Assembly: GCA_021396245.1 (NCBI GenBank)
Contig: WNYE01000077.1
Location: 124,001-188,000 of the forward strand
Direction of reading: 5' to 3'
Length of the DNA: 64,000 nucleotides
From: Sporothrix humicola
Taxonomy: Eukaryota > Ascomycota > Sordariomycetes > Ophiostomatales > Ophiostomataceae
The notes under the pieces are model-generated. The model had not been told where the DNA came from. It saw only the letters and a program-made list of their open reading frames with translations, and searched no databases. Both the position numbers and the translations under genes were made by a program. Positions within the stretch are counted from its first letter, which is position 1, and each line of letters starts with the position of its first letter. Positions 54,850 through 64,000 of the stretch are shown piece by piece.

Positions 54850-57800
54850 TTTCAAGGTGTGGAAGGTGATGGATGTCAAAGGTGACGAGAGAGAGAGAAA
54901 GAGAGATCGACCCGAAGGAAGATGAAGGTGAGGTGGGAGGGGGGTGGTAAAGAAGAATGAATAGGAGGCAAAGAAGAGTGTGTGAAGGTGATATCAAATC
55001 AAAGGAAATGACAATATGGCGACGGCAGGTAGAGATATTTATGTCTGATCGGCAGGAACATCTCTTGGGAATGGAACAACTGGTTCATACCGACCGCGGT
55101 CTTGATTTGCAGACTTATTCGTGTCCTTCTTGCTTCTCATAACACATTCTTTGCGTATCCAATACGGGCCCCTATTTTCCTGTCTTTTCTTTGCCCTGTC
55201 CTGTCTGTGGTGATCATCGCTTGCTGCCACCATACGTTTCATTTTACATCTTGCTTCTCGTTTTCCATTTCCCGAACAAGCTTTCCCGTCGTCGGACACG
55301 TATTTCCGCAAACGTGTAACCGAAGCCTTGCAGAATGGGGAAACTCGTTTCCTGATTCTGTCAGTTTTCCTTTGATTTCTGTGATATTTTCTTTGTCTTT
55401 ATTACGTTTCCGTTAGGTAAATGCCCATCAGCTTGCCGGTGGGTTTGAAGGTGAAGAGCAAGCAGGAGTATGCTTTTCTTTCCTATACCGGGCCCTATAC
55501 AGCGACGCGAAAGTATAGTCAATCTGTGTTTCTGTGAGGCATTTACAGGCCGTTGTTTAGACTGGTGAGAAACGCCCTTTGACAGAATGGAATATGATTT
55601 TGGGAATTAATTTGTTTACAAAGAAAAATAGAGAAAATCAAAACTCAAATGGCGGGAGTAAAAACGAAAATGGGTCATATGGCGATATTCTATGGGTCTG
55701 TCGTCGTCTCCTTTGACTAGAAGATAAGTCGGGGATGCTGTCCCTGAGTGGATGGACAGAAAGGGAGACTATAAAACGGAAATAAACCAAAAGGAAAATT
55801 AAATCAGAAAATCAAACTCGCCATCAATAAAAACAGGAAATTTGCAATACGACGACCATCACACGCGTCAAAGGACGACTATGCGTATGGGGCGGCTATC
55901 TCTGGCTGCTCAATACATGTTAACACGGCAGATGAACCGCTAGTGGAAATGTCCCTTTCTTTTGGAAACCTGATGGAAAACATTGGCAGGGGCAGTGTTT
56001 TCAGAGCCACCTCGCAAGACTCGCAAAAAGAATGGCTGGTAGAGGATACGAAAAGGAGACGACCCTATTGGCTAAGACGCGGCGTCGTCAGAGCAAGAAT
56101 GATATCAAACAATGTAGACTCGAGTAAGAGAGAAGCAAAGAAAAGGAAAAACAAGAGCTGGCCCAAAAAGGAAAGGAACTATGGAACGTCACTAAATTAG
56201 GGGATCGGGGCGTGTAGTTTAGGTAACTGTTTGCTAAACCAGAGGCTCTGCACTAAGAGTGAGTGGTGGGGGGGGGGGGGGGTTTCTCTCTTTTCTCTCT
56301 TTCACTCCTCGCATAGCTGCTCTGATTCAGGCGGGATTGGGAAGAACGGGCAAGAAGGGGAATAATAGCTTGTTCAATGAAGTCTGAATTATTATATTTC
56401 TCATTTTCTCAAGTTCCTCACCAGCGGATGGGTTCCGATGAGAAGACATGAGAAGGGAGAAGTGGTCGAGATAGAGGGTGGTAGAATATTCACCGCTCAT
56501 GAGAGGAGGCCTCCTCAGGGCAACGAGCGGTGACATCTAGAGGGAGGGTTAGAATCGTGAAGGGGGGGTATCGTGAAGAAGAAAAAATAAAGAAGAAGGA
56601 AAGCAAAAAGGGCTACCGTACGAAGTACCAGGAAAGCTACCAACCCTGTAGCTCCACGATGCATATCCACTTACATACACATTTACAGGAATACCCACGG
56701 CAACACCCACATCGAGACAGACGCACTCGCGCACAGAAAACGCGCACTTCCAAGCACAAACCACACTCCACACACCTCACACACATTTCACACGAGGGCA
56801 ACGGGGCCACGATCCGCTAGCGCCCGAAGCTTGTTTACCTTTAATCGCCTTAGGGTTGTTTTCCCATGATTCTTTTTGTGTCGTGTGGCGTTTGAGGGTT
56901 TGGAAGGGTCTCTCGTCGATATCGAGTTTATATCAAGTTGATATGAATTGCTTCACTTTGGGGTACGATTGTGTGTGTTCTGCCAATATCTTGGTGCTAT
57001 TACGGGCACTCTTCGTTCAATACCTAGCAGGTGTGTGATGCTGTATGGAAGATTGTGTCTGCGTCTTAGAAAAATACGACATGTCTGGTGAAAATCAAGC
57101 TATTTGAGCGGTGTAGCATTGTCTTGTCTTCTGCCCTGCAAGATATTTGGCAATGGAATTTGTGGCTTCAAATTGTATGAGAAAACGAGAGAAAGATGAG
57201 AAAAGATGTCGAGGTCGAGGGAAGAGCGGACGTCGAGGTCTCAGAACGTCTAGTGGGAGAATGGACTTGGTGTAGATCAGTGGCTATGCTTGATTTTCTT
57301 TTGGTTTGCACGTGGCGGCTCCAGAAAAAAGATGGATGAGAATCGAGGGGAAGGGTTAGAAATTACAAAAAAGGAAAAAGAGAGGGGACAGAGACAAGGA
57401 CAGCCAAAAAAACGTGATGGGCGGCAAACAGGAAAAATCACAAAAGACGACAAAATCAAAGAATGCAAAGGCCCGATTTTGTTAGCGAGAGAGAGGGAGA
57501 GTGACCATAAGAGACCGGGAGAGCAAAGGGAAAAAGAGAAAAAGAGAAAAATCACAAGCTCAGTGGGCAACCGCTGAAAAACAAGATTTCAGGTAAGCTA
57601 ACTCATTCACAGCTAGCAACGTTGAAAAAATAGGGAGAAAGAGTGTGCACAATGGAAGCGAGGGTCAAGTGGAAAAATCAAAATATCTCACTCATGACGT
57701 TCTCTTCGTTCTTCTTCTACTCGTGCACGCACCCACCCTCCGGGTAGGTACTCCATATTTTTGAAGTCTTTCATCCCCGTCTCCTTTCCTCCTTTTTGAT

Positions 57801-59280
57801 TTTCTCTTTTCTCTTTCGAAATCTCCTCAGCTCTCCGTTCTAATATCTCAACCATGACCCTGTTGTTTCCGCAAGCGTAGCCGCCAGAGAAAGATTTTTA
57901 AGAAAAGAGGGTACAATGAGAGGAGGGGAGAGAATATGAAGTCAAATCAACCACTCACGGGTCACTCGACGACCTAAACTTTTTGTCATTAGTGGGTTCG
58001 GGTACGTGCAAGTCATCGCTTGTAGCGCGCCTTACAGAACTGTTAGCGCCGGTACGTAACGGGTACGACAGCGCACGGGCCAGCGGGTTTGGGAGAGCTA
58101 CAGCGAGTGGGGCAACCCTGAATTCCAGAGTTTAACGTCTGCTGCCACTGACGTAGCTTCAGCCACGAAGACCTCGCTTACCATCTCTTTTGAAACGTCG
58201 CCTTTTTTGTCACTTCATTCCATGCCTTGCGCCTTTATCGATTGCCAATAAACCGCCATTTTATATTACCACGTTTATTTTCTGTTGCAGGCCTCTCTCC
58301 TTTTTTCTTCTTTTTTTTTTTCACAGGATAAGCAAAGTGTGCTGGAGGAATGAAATTCAGATCAAATTGAAAACAAAACTATAAAACGTTTTCTCATGAA
58401 AGCAATTATTGTTCACAAACGTTCAGCTTTATATAGTACAAAGTGAATCAAAAGAATCAAAGAAAAGATCAATAGAGAGGGGCATGGACAAAAACATTAT
58501 ATCAAGTAAAATAAAACAATACCTGGATATTAGCGTAGCGTTTGACTAAACTTGTGGTGCCCCCTGAAGTAAACAATGCATCAACCACTTTCATAAAGTA
58601 TCGAGAAAAAATTGTATGTTACACAAGACAGGTTAAAAATAACTAAAAGCTTGGAGTACAACGATACGGAGTACTTGAAACCAAACAAGAAGAAACAAAA
58701 TTACAACAGGGGTTACAACACAGCCAAACAAGGCAATACAAAAGTTAGGCGACATACGTGACGAGGAACTCAATTTCAAAACTCACACGGCCACCACCAA
58801 TCTCGAAGATTCAGAATACAACATCAGGCAAGACATGCGCCTCCAATTTATGATTTGCACATTTCTGCGCCCGTCTGCCTAGAAATGTCTCTGCTGTGTT
58901 TTGTTATGTTTTGGGTCAAGGCTGAATTCTACCACGTGATGGACACGTGACGACTCTTTCATCACCAAAGAGTCAGACATCCTGCGATACCCCTGACCTG
59001 TGATACAGTGTTGAGCCTCATTTTTGTTCATGTCGTACTAAATGACTAGATAGAGCGTCGCCTTGAAAATCAAAGAGCCTTGCAGACTGCCTAGCCTGTC
59101 ATGGATTTAATACTGAATACAAAAGACTGCAGCTATTCTCTAAAGGTCGTCATCAAACCAGTAGTTTTATTTATTTATATATTATTTATTTCAGATATTT
59201 TCTTACGAATTTCATCAATATATTCATCCCATAAATTTACAAAACAATTGCACTCAAATTATTTCGTTCTCCCATCTCCC
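54850..59280. other. 4.4-kb gene-free stretch
   Basis: Divergent space between the pump and the APH-fold gene. Positions 54880-54960 are GA-rich on the + strand, i.e. the pyrimidine-rich leader of the pump. A 15-G run lies at 56268-56282 and an exact TACGGAGTA at 58665-58673. From 58,400 to 59,280 it is AT-rich. Open frames up to about 100 codons look random. Confidence 0.5.
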
Positions 59281-60828
59281 ATGGACCGCGAGTGTGTCCA
59301 GTACGCTGTGGCGTACGACGACATGCACGCCGACGACATCGCAGACAAGTATGACGCCTGGCTGGAGAGCCTTTTTGAGTCGCTCAATTTTATATTTCTC
59401 AAAATATTTGTGGCCAAGAAATTTGGCGGGCGCGGGCCGCTCCGATACGTCGGCAAGCAAAAGGGCTCCTACAACCTTGTGCTGCAGTTCCACTTTGACG
59501 ACGGCCTGCTGCCAGCACGAATCGCAATGCGACTGCCGCTACCTGGATTCTGTGCTCAGCATCTGGTGGCCGAACGGCTCGAGAACGAGGTCAGCTGGCT
59601 GCAGTATCTTGAACAGAAAACGACGGTGCCGGTGCCGCACATTTACAGCTGGGGCTTGCGGGGCAATGGCAACGGCGACATTTTCGACACCATTGGGCCG
59701 TATATCTTGATGGACCATGTGGAGGGTGTGACGCTGCACACGTGCCTCAAGGAGTGGGAAAAGAAGATGGAGGCGGTTGAGGGCGACCCTAAAGACAAGA
59801 CTGGCGACGACAACGACAAAACCAAAGAAGACGCCGCCGCCGCAGCAGATGCTGTTGCAAAACGGGCACATGTCTTTGAGCAGCTGGCCGGCATTTTCCT
59901 GCAGCTCCAAAGCCATCGCTTCGACAAGATTGGCTCCATCACGGCAGACAGAGATGGAGGCTGGGCCGTCACACGGCGCCCTTTGACCCCGGATATGCAC
60001 TCCCAGCTCAAAACCATGCCCAACTGCTCAACCGACTGGTGGCCCACGGGTCCACTTTCTGATATAAAAGAATATGTGGCTCTGGCAATGTCGATTCGAG
60101 ACCAGCAGATGCAGTGCTTGCGCAACATCAACATCCCTGGGACGTGGAATAAAATTGGCAATTTTGAATTTCAAGAGGGCGATGCCATTGATATGGAGAG
60201 GGCACTCAAGACGGCCCGAGGAAGGGTTCTCTCGCGCCGTTCCATGGCCATGCCGGAGGCATTTGCCCATTTGGATAGCGAGCGAAGCGAGGACCCCCAA
60301 AAATTTGTTCTGTTCAACGCCGACCTCTCAAACACGAACATCTTGGTCGACCCGGCCACGGCCCGCATCACGGCCCTGATCGATTTCGAGTTTACGAGCG
60401 CCGTCCCGGCCGCGTTGGCCGACGACCCGCCGACGTGGCTGATTTCCAAGAATTTGGGGTGGGCGGTCATCTTTGGACACAGCATTGGCTGGCACGAGTA
60501 CTACCAGCCCACACTCGATGCTTTCCTCGAAGCGATGGAGCGAGTTGAGACCCGTTTAAGCAGAAAAGAAGACCCGCCGTTGTCGGCGAGAATGCGCGCT
60601 TCGTGGGACAGCAAGACATATCTCGTCAACTACGCACTTCGGCGTGCCAATCTGGCCGATACAATCTACCATGACCAGCCGCAGCTGTTCCCGGCGGTGC
60701 CCGAAGCCGTTGCAAAAACAGAAGCGTGGCAGAAAGAGGTACACGAATATGAGGAGTACACCAAGCTGCAGATTGGTCTGTACGAGGCCGAGCGTATTGC
60801 CCGTCGGGGGACGAAACAGGAAGAGTAG
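59281..60828 (+). CDS. Aminoglycoside-phosphotransferase-fold (APH) protein
   Basis: A 515-aa intronless frame from ATG 59281; the frame stays open upstream to ATG 59101, but those 60 codons are AT-rich and hydrophobic by composition, so the internal start is preferred. Typical fungal APH elements are GSYNLVLQFHFDDG, RIAMRLPLPG, EVSWLQYLEQKTTVPVPHIYSWG, YILMDHVEG and the catalytic block FNADLSNTNILVD, with Asp348 as the likely base and Asp368 in LIDFEF for metal. The usual His two residues before the base is Asn346. An acidic insert (DPKDKTGDDNDKTKED) follows the hinge. Fungal APH proteins are numerous and mostly of unknown substrate; drug resistance should not be assumed. Confidence 0.85.
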   Translation: MDRECVQYAVAYDDMHADDIADKYDAWLESLFESLNFIFLKIFVAKKFGGRGPLRYVGKQKGSYNLVLQFHFDDGLLPARIAMRLPLPGFCAQHLVAERLENEVSWLQYLEQKTTVPVPHIYSWGLRGNGNGDIFDTIGPYILMDHVEGVTLHTCLKEWEKKMEAVEGDPKDKTGDDNDKTKEDAAAAADAVAKRAHVFEQLAGIFLQLQSHRFDKIGSITADRDGGWAVTRRPLTPDMHSQLKTMPNCSTDWWPTGPLSDIKEYVALAMSIRDQQMQCLRNINIPGTWNKIGNFEFQEGDAIDMERALKTARGRVLSRRSMAMPEAFAHLDSERSEDPQKFVLFNADLSNTNILVDPATARITALIDFEFTSAVPAALADDPPTWLISKNLGWAVIFGHSIGWHEYYQPTLDAFLEAMERVETRLSRKEDPPLSARMRASWDSKTYLVNYALRRANLADTIYHDQPQLFPAVPEAVAKTEAWQKEVHEYEEYTKLQIGLYEAERIARRGTKQEE

Positions 60829-61154
60829 TTGTTGAGTATGGGTAGTGTTGTTTTTATGCCATTCTGATTTCTCCTTTCGATCTCGTTTTTTAATATATTT
60901 TAATTATTGTTTCTTTTTTTCGGAGTTGTTTTCTTCTTTTTGACAAAGTAGTAAACAATGGCAAGGCAAGATAAGAAGCCGGATCAATTAAAACAACTAA
61001 TACACTGTAACAAAATGGAAAATTAGATCGAACAAAAAAATAAATAGTTGTTTCATTGACATAAAATTACTTCTGACAAAAAGAACAGCTTTCCAAGCGA
61101 CAATAAAAAAAATGAAGAAAAGCAAAAAAAGAAAGCATCGGTGTAGACCACATT
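60829..61154. other. AT-rich intergenic region
   Basis: T-rich then A-rich spacer between the APH gene and the tRNA gene; contains the Pol III termination run for the tRNA. Confidence 0.5.
61124..61130 (-). terminator. RNA polymerase III terminator
   Basis: Seven A on the + strand, read as T7 on the - strand, 24 nt past the tRNA-His 3' end. Confidence 0.75.
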
Positions 61155-61226
61155 TGTGGTTACCGTGAATCGAACACGGGTCTCCTCGGCCACAACGAGG
61201 TGTACTCACCACTATACTATAACCAC
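61155..61226 (-). tRNA. tRNA-His (GTG)
   Basis: A 72-nt intronless tRNA gene. The 7-bp acceptor stem pairs GTGGTTA with TAACCAC, with A as discriminator base. The anticodon stem-loop CTCGTTGTGGCCGAG presents GTG. The T arm is CCGTG-TTCGATT-CACGG. The base before the stem is also G in the genome, but G-1 is normally added after transcription in eukaryotes. No second copy or other tRNA is seen in the window. Confidence 0.97.
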
Positions 61227-61892
61227 CTTTGCTCATTTGTGGAGTTAAGACGCTCTTGTAAACACTCTAATGGTCAAGTCCGACCGCAATTTTTTGAATT
61301 GGGTCTAGAGGAAGGAGCGATTACAGTGGAGAAAGGGAAGACACGATGGGCATTTTCGCATTCTCTTTACAAAAGCATCCAGAGTGAAGCCAGCCGGAGG
61401 TTTTTCTCGCGATGCTTTTTCTGTTTTCCAGGCACATTTCAGGCACATTTTATCCAGTGTGTCATCTCATCTTTTGGTCAGGGGCAGTCAAGGGGTTACT
61501 GTTGGTCTTTCCCCATGTAACCTGTCATCCCTCAATGCACCAACAGTGACGTGTTTGGCAGGTGTCAATCAGTCAATCACACGCTAAAGACACTGACTCA
61601 ACATCAAAACAACTTCACTCAAGAATTGATTTTTACTTGCATCCTTTTGTCCAGTTTCGCCATAGGGTTGAATGTATTTCATTCGGTAATTATGGGAGAG
61701 GTCGCTTTTATCTCTCCCTCTTGAGTCTATCAAAAGAAACCCAGCACGCAAGCAGGCAGGCAAAATAAGGACAAAGCGCCGTGCATGAAAAATAAGAAGG
61801 GACAGAAATGCATTTCAATAGAGGTGGCAGAAAGCTCATTGGTATATATGTGCAGGGTGGATTATTTTGTAGCGCCGGAGGAAACAGCCCAT
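61227..61892. other. Intergenic region
   Basis: 666 bp upstream of the tRNA and downstream of the last gene; nothing recognised. Short GGCACATTT direct repeats occur near 61431-61450. Confidence 0.45.
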
Positions 61893-64000
61893 CTATCGCC
61901 TGTGCGAATCCTCGGCCGACAGGTCCCGCTCCACCATCTCAATCGATGTCAGACTCGGGAACCGCCGCGTAAAGTCGCGGATGTAGTCGTCGCGGTCCTG
62001 CACAGACATGCCCTCGAGAACTGGCTGGCCAGGCAGGTCGGTGGCCATGAGCGCCGACTGCGATGCCGATGCGCCGCTCTTGCTCGGCATCGGGGGACCC
62101 CTAGAGTTAATGGGCCGCGACGGAGGGTAAGACGTCGACGGCGATCCGGGCCGGCCCTCGCTGTTGTTGTTGCTCTTGCCAATCATTGGCAGCGGCTTGT
62201 TCAGGTGCATGGGCTTGGGCTTGGCCGGTTTGGGCGGCGGCGCGCCACCTCCAGAAACAGGCATTGACGTCCGGCCCACGAGGACAGGCTTCCTACGCAC
62301 CTCGGGCCGTTCGTCGAAGCTGCCGCGGCCGGCACCCGTTGACGAGCCACCAACATGGGGATTGGGCATTGACCGAGCAGGCGAGTCAGAGACACCGCCG
62401 CCGGCGTTGCTGCCGTCATCGGTAAAGTGGCCGTAGCCCGAAGCCGTACGGACAACGGGAGCCGACGACTGAGCTTCGCTCAACAGGTTCTGCACACGGT
62501 TCTGGATCGAGACGGCACGCGAGACGCCGCCAATGCTCTTGGGCATGGTCTTGGGCAGCGGCATGGGGGGAGCGCCGCTGGAGCTTATCGTGGTCCGCGA
62601 GATGGAGGTGGAACCCGTATCGGCTCTACCAATACGCTGGCGATACTCGGCGCCGGCAGCAGCCACGCGCTTCTCTTCCATGGACAGGCGACGGCGCTCA
62701 ATCTCACGGCGCATCTCGGGCGGCATGTCGTCCGTCACTTCGGGAATCTGGTCGGGGTCGTTGTAGACATCGTCGGTGTATCTTTCGCCGCTGCCACCAC
62801 CACCTCCGTAACTGCTGTCGTTGCGCTCAAGCTGCTTCAGAGGCGAGGGGGTGCGGCTGGGCACAGGAGGCGGGTCCTTGTTGCCGCCGCTGCCACCCGT
62901 GCTCGTCTCGAAGCGCTTAAAGGCGTCGCCAAACTTGCCTGCAAGAATGTTCTTGGTGCCCGTGAGCGCAGTCATGCTTGACCGCTTGCCACCGGGAGGT
63001 TTGGCAGCGCTGCGATCGCGCTTGTTGCTGTCGGAGTGGTCTTCCATCGAGCGGAGGTAGTCCACGTTGGACTCAACCGGCGCATCGTCCCAGCCACTAC
63101 CGCTGTTCGTGTTGTTCATCTCGGGACGGGGCGACACGGACGGCGCCCTGAAGTCGCTGTTGCCAGCATTGCCGCCGCCTCCACTAACTTCGCGCTCACG
63201 CAGGTAGTCCATATTGGACTCGAGGTAGGTGCTTGTCGGCCGAGGACGGGCCGGCAAGGAAGGCACAGATGCCGTGACAGGCTCGAGAGAGTCCAGGTTC
63301 GGCCGCTGGCCTTCAAGCGACGGTCTCGACGAGGACGGGTGACGGATGTGCGCTGCCTGGGCCTGTGTCCGCAGCTGAGGTGACGGCGACTGGCCATACT
63401 CGGTAGGGCCGCCGCTGCCCGAGTCCTGGTACTGCTTTCGAGGAAGGCTGGACGAGCGGTTCTGATCGGCAGGTGGGAAACGGAAGACCTGGTACTGGGG
63501 CATGCGGTTGGAAGGTTCTGCCGAAGACGAGGGTGGTGGTGGGGTCGGCGACGGAGATGTCATGGTCCCTGTGGACACCATCTTGGGCTTCTGCTCGCGC
63601 TGTTGCGAAATGGCCTGGAGCTCGGGCGTGCTGGAGATGATGGCCGAAGCGCGGCTCATTTCAGACGACCTTTGCGGCACGGGCTGGGCCGGCTTCGAGA
63701 TTCTCTCGGGCGAGGCGCCTGCGCGGCTCGGTAACCGGTTCGCCGGGTGTATAGGCTCAGACACCGACTTGCTGATCCCCGTTGTTGGCGAAACCTTGCC
63801 GGCAGCAACGGCGGCTGTAGCAGCTGCAGCCGCGGCTTGCGGTGTTGCCTTAGCAGTCGTCGGCGGGGAAGACACAAACGCGTCGTCTGCCAACCGCTGG
63901 GCCACTCTTTGGTTCAGATCCTTTTGTGCTTCCGGTGACTGGGGCACCGATGATGTGCCAGCTGCCGCTTGCGGGTCGTCAAAGCTGAAGCGTGTGCCCT
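61893..64000 (-). CDS. C-terminal part of a large disordered protein, possibly an Ark/Prk (NAK) kinase
   Basis: The frame is open to the window edge, so the N-terminus is missing; about 702 residues are seen and no ATG near the edge is needed. The part seen is disordered, rich in Ser, Pro and Gly, with many PP-x and P-x-x-P motifs that could bind SH3 domains. Two segments look conserved: GTKNILAGKFGDAFKRFE near the middle and, at the end, DDYIRDFTRRFPSLTSIEMVERDL. Both recall the tails of fungal Ark1/Prk1 (NAK family) kinases, which phosphorylate endocytic coat proteins at actin patches. The kinase domain would lie beyond position 64000. I recall this from memory without alignment, so the family call is tentative. 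Confidence 0.55.
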   Translation of the reverse strand, partial: GTRFSFDDPQAAAGTSSVPQSPEAQKDLNQRVAQRLADDAFVSSPPTTAKATPQAAAAAATAAVAAGKVSPTTGISKSVSEPIHPANRLPSRAGASPERISKPAQPVPQRSSEMSRASAIISSTPELQAISQQREQKPKMVSTGTMTSPSPTPPPPSSSAEPSNRMPQYQVFRFPPADQNRSSSLPRKQYQDSGSGGPTEYGQSPSPQLRTQAQAAHIRHPSSSRPSLEGQRPNLDSLEPVTASVPSLPARPRPTSTYLESNMDYLREREVSGGGGNAGNSDFRAPSVSPRPEMNNTNSGSGWDDAPVESNVDYLRSMEDHSDSNKRDRSAAKPPGGKRSSMTALTGTKNILAGKFGDAFKRFETSTGGSGGNKDPPPVPSRTPSPLKQLERNDSSYGGGGGSGERYTDDVYNDPDQIPEVTDDMPPEMRREIERRRLSMEEKRVAAAGAEYRQRIGRADTGSTSISRTTISSSGAPPMPLPKTMPKSIGGVSRAVSIQNRVQNLLSEAQSSAPVVRTASGYGHFTDDGSNAGGGVSDSPARSMPNPHVGGSSTGAGRGSFDERPEVRRKPVLVGRTSMPVSGGGAPPPKPAKPKPMHLNKPLPMIGKSNNNSEGRPGSPSTSYPPSRPINSRGPPMPSKSGASASQSALMATDLPGQPVLEGMSVQDRDDYIRDFTRRFPSLTSIEMVERDLSAEDSHRR

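Noticed and set aside
59101..59280. Upstream ATG that extends the APH-fold protein by 60 residues
   Set aside because: The extension is AT-rich, unlike the rest of the gene, and looks like leader DNA that happens to be open.

Overview
The window is nuclear DNA from a filamentous ascomycete (Pezizomycotina), most likely a Sordariomycete. Evidence: short GT-AG introns of about 48-70 nt with CTAAC/CTGAC-type branch sites, GC-rich coding exons set in AT-rich or homopolymer-rich intergenic DNA, pyrimidine-rich leaders on the coding strand, and a fungal gene set (Drs2, haspin, Rrp45, Cwc15, Arl3, Ecm15, Tti1, a Zn2Cys6 factor, SRPK-like and APH-like kinases). Placement below class level is a guess; an Ophiostomatales-like genome would fit.

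Layout: 2.4-6.7 kb, Drs2-type lipid flippase (-); 8.5-9.1 kb, five-exon CRIPT homologue (+); 9.7-10.8 kb, epoxide hydrolase (-); 11.7-13.7 kb, haspin-like kinase (-), divergent from a CCDC47/DUF1682 ER protein (+, 14.4-15.9 kb); 16.3-16.7 kb, Ecm15/UPF0045 protein (-); 17.5-18.1 kb, unknown Ser-rich protein (-); 20.9-21.7 kb, Arl3/ARFRP1 GTPase (+); 22.1-23.0 kb, Rrp45 exosome subunit (-), sharing a 338-bp divergent promoter with Cwc15 (+, 23.4-24.3 kb); 27.0-29.8 kb, seven-exon Zn2Cys6 regulator (+); 31.0-31.9 kb, EBP/EXPERA sterol-isomerase family protein (+); 32.1-33.1 kb, DUF1749 hydrolase (-); 33.9-37.8 kb, Tti1 (+); a 7.1-kb gene-free stretch with an assembly gap; 44.9-46.6 kb, amino-acid permease (+); 47.1-47.4 kb, 61-aa Cys-rich protein (-); 48.5-50.5 kb, SRPK-like kinase that has lost its catalytic Asp (-); 50.8-54.8 kb, Na,K-ATPase-like P-type pump (-); a 4.4-kb gene-free stretch; 59.3-60.8 kb, APH-fold protein (+); tRNA-His (-); and the C-terminal part of a large disordered protein, possibly an Ark/Prk (NAK) kinase (-), cut by the window edge.

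This is mainly conserved housekeeping content (membrane lipid and ion transport, secretory pathway, RNA processing, chromatin and TOR/PIKK assembly). I see no biosynthetic cluster, transposon, CRISPR or obviously new multi-gene system. The best leads are a 20-residue peptide duplicated in Tti1 and held identical through 11 synonymous changes, the predicted pseudokinase, a zinc-cluster codon split by a 454-nt intron, two stopless 3n introns, and a recurring TACTCCGTA motif between genes. Exon boundaries were read by eye and checked for phase; none has been verified by transcripts.
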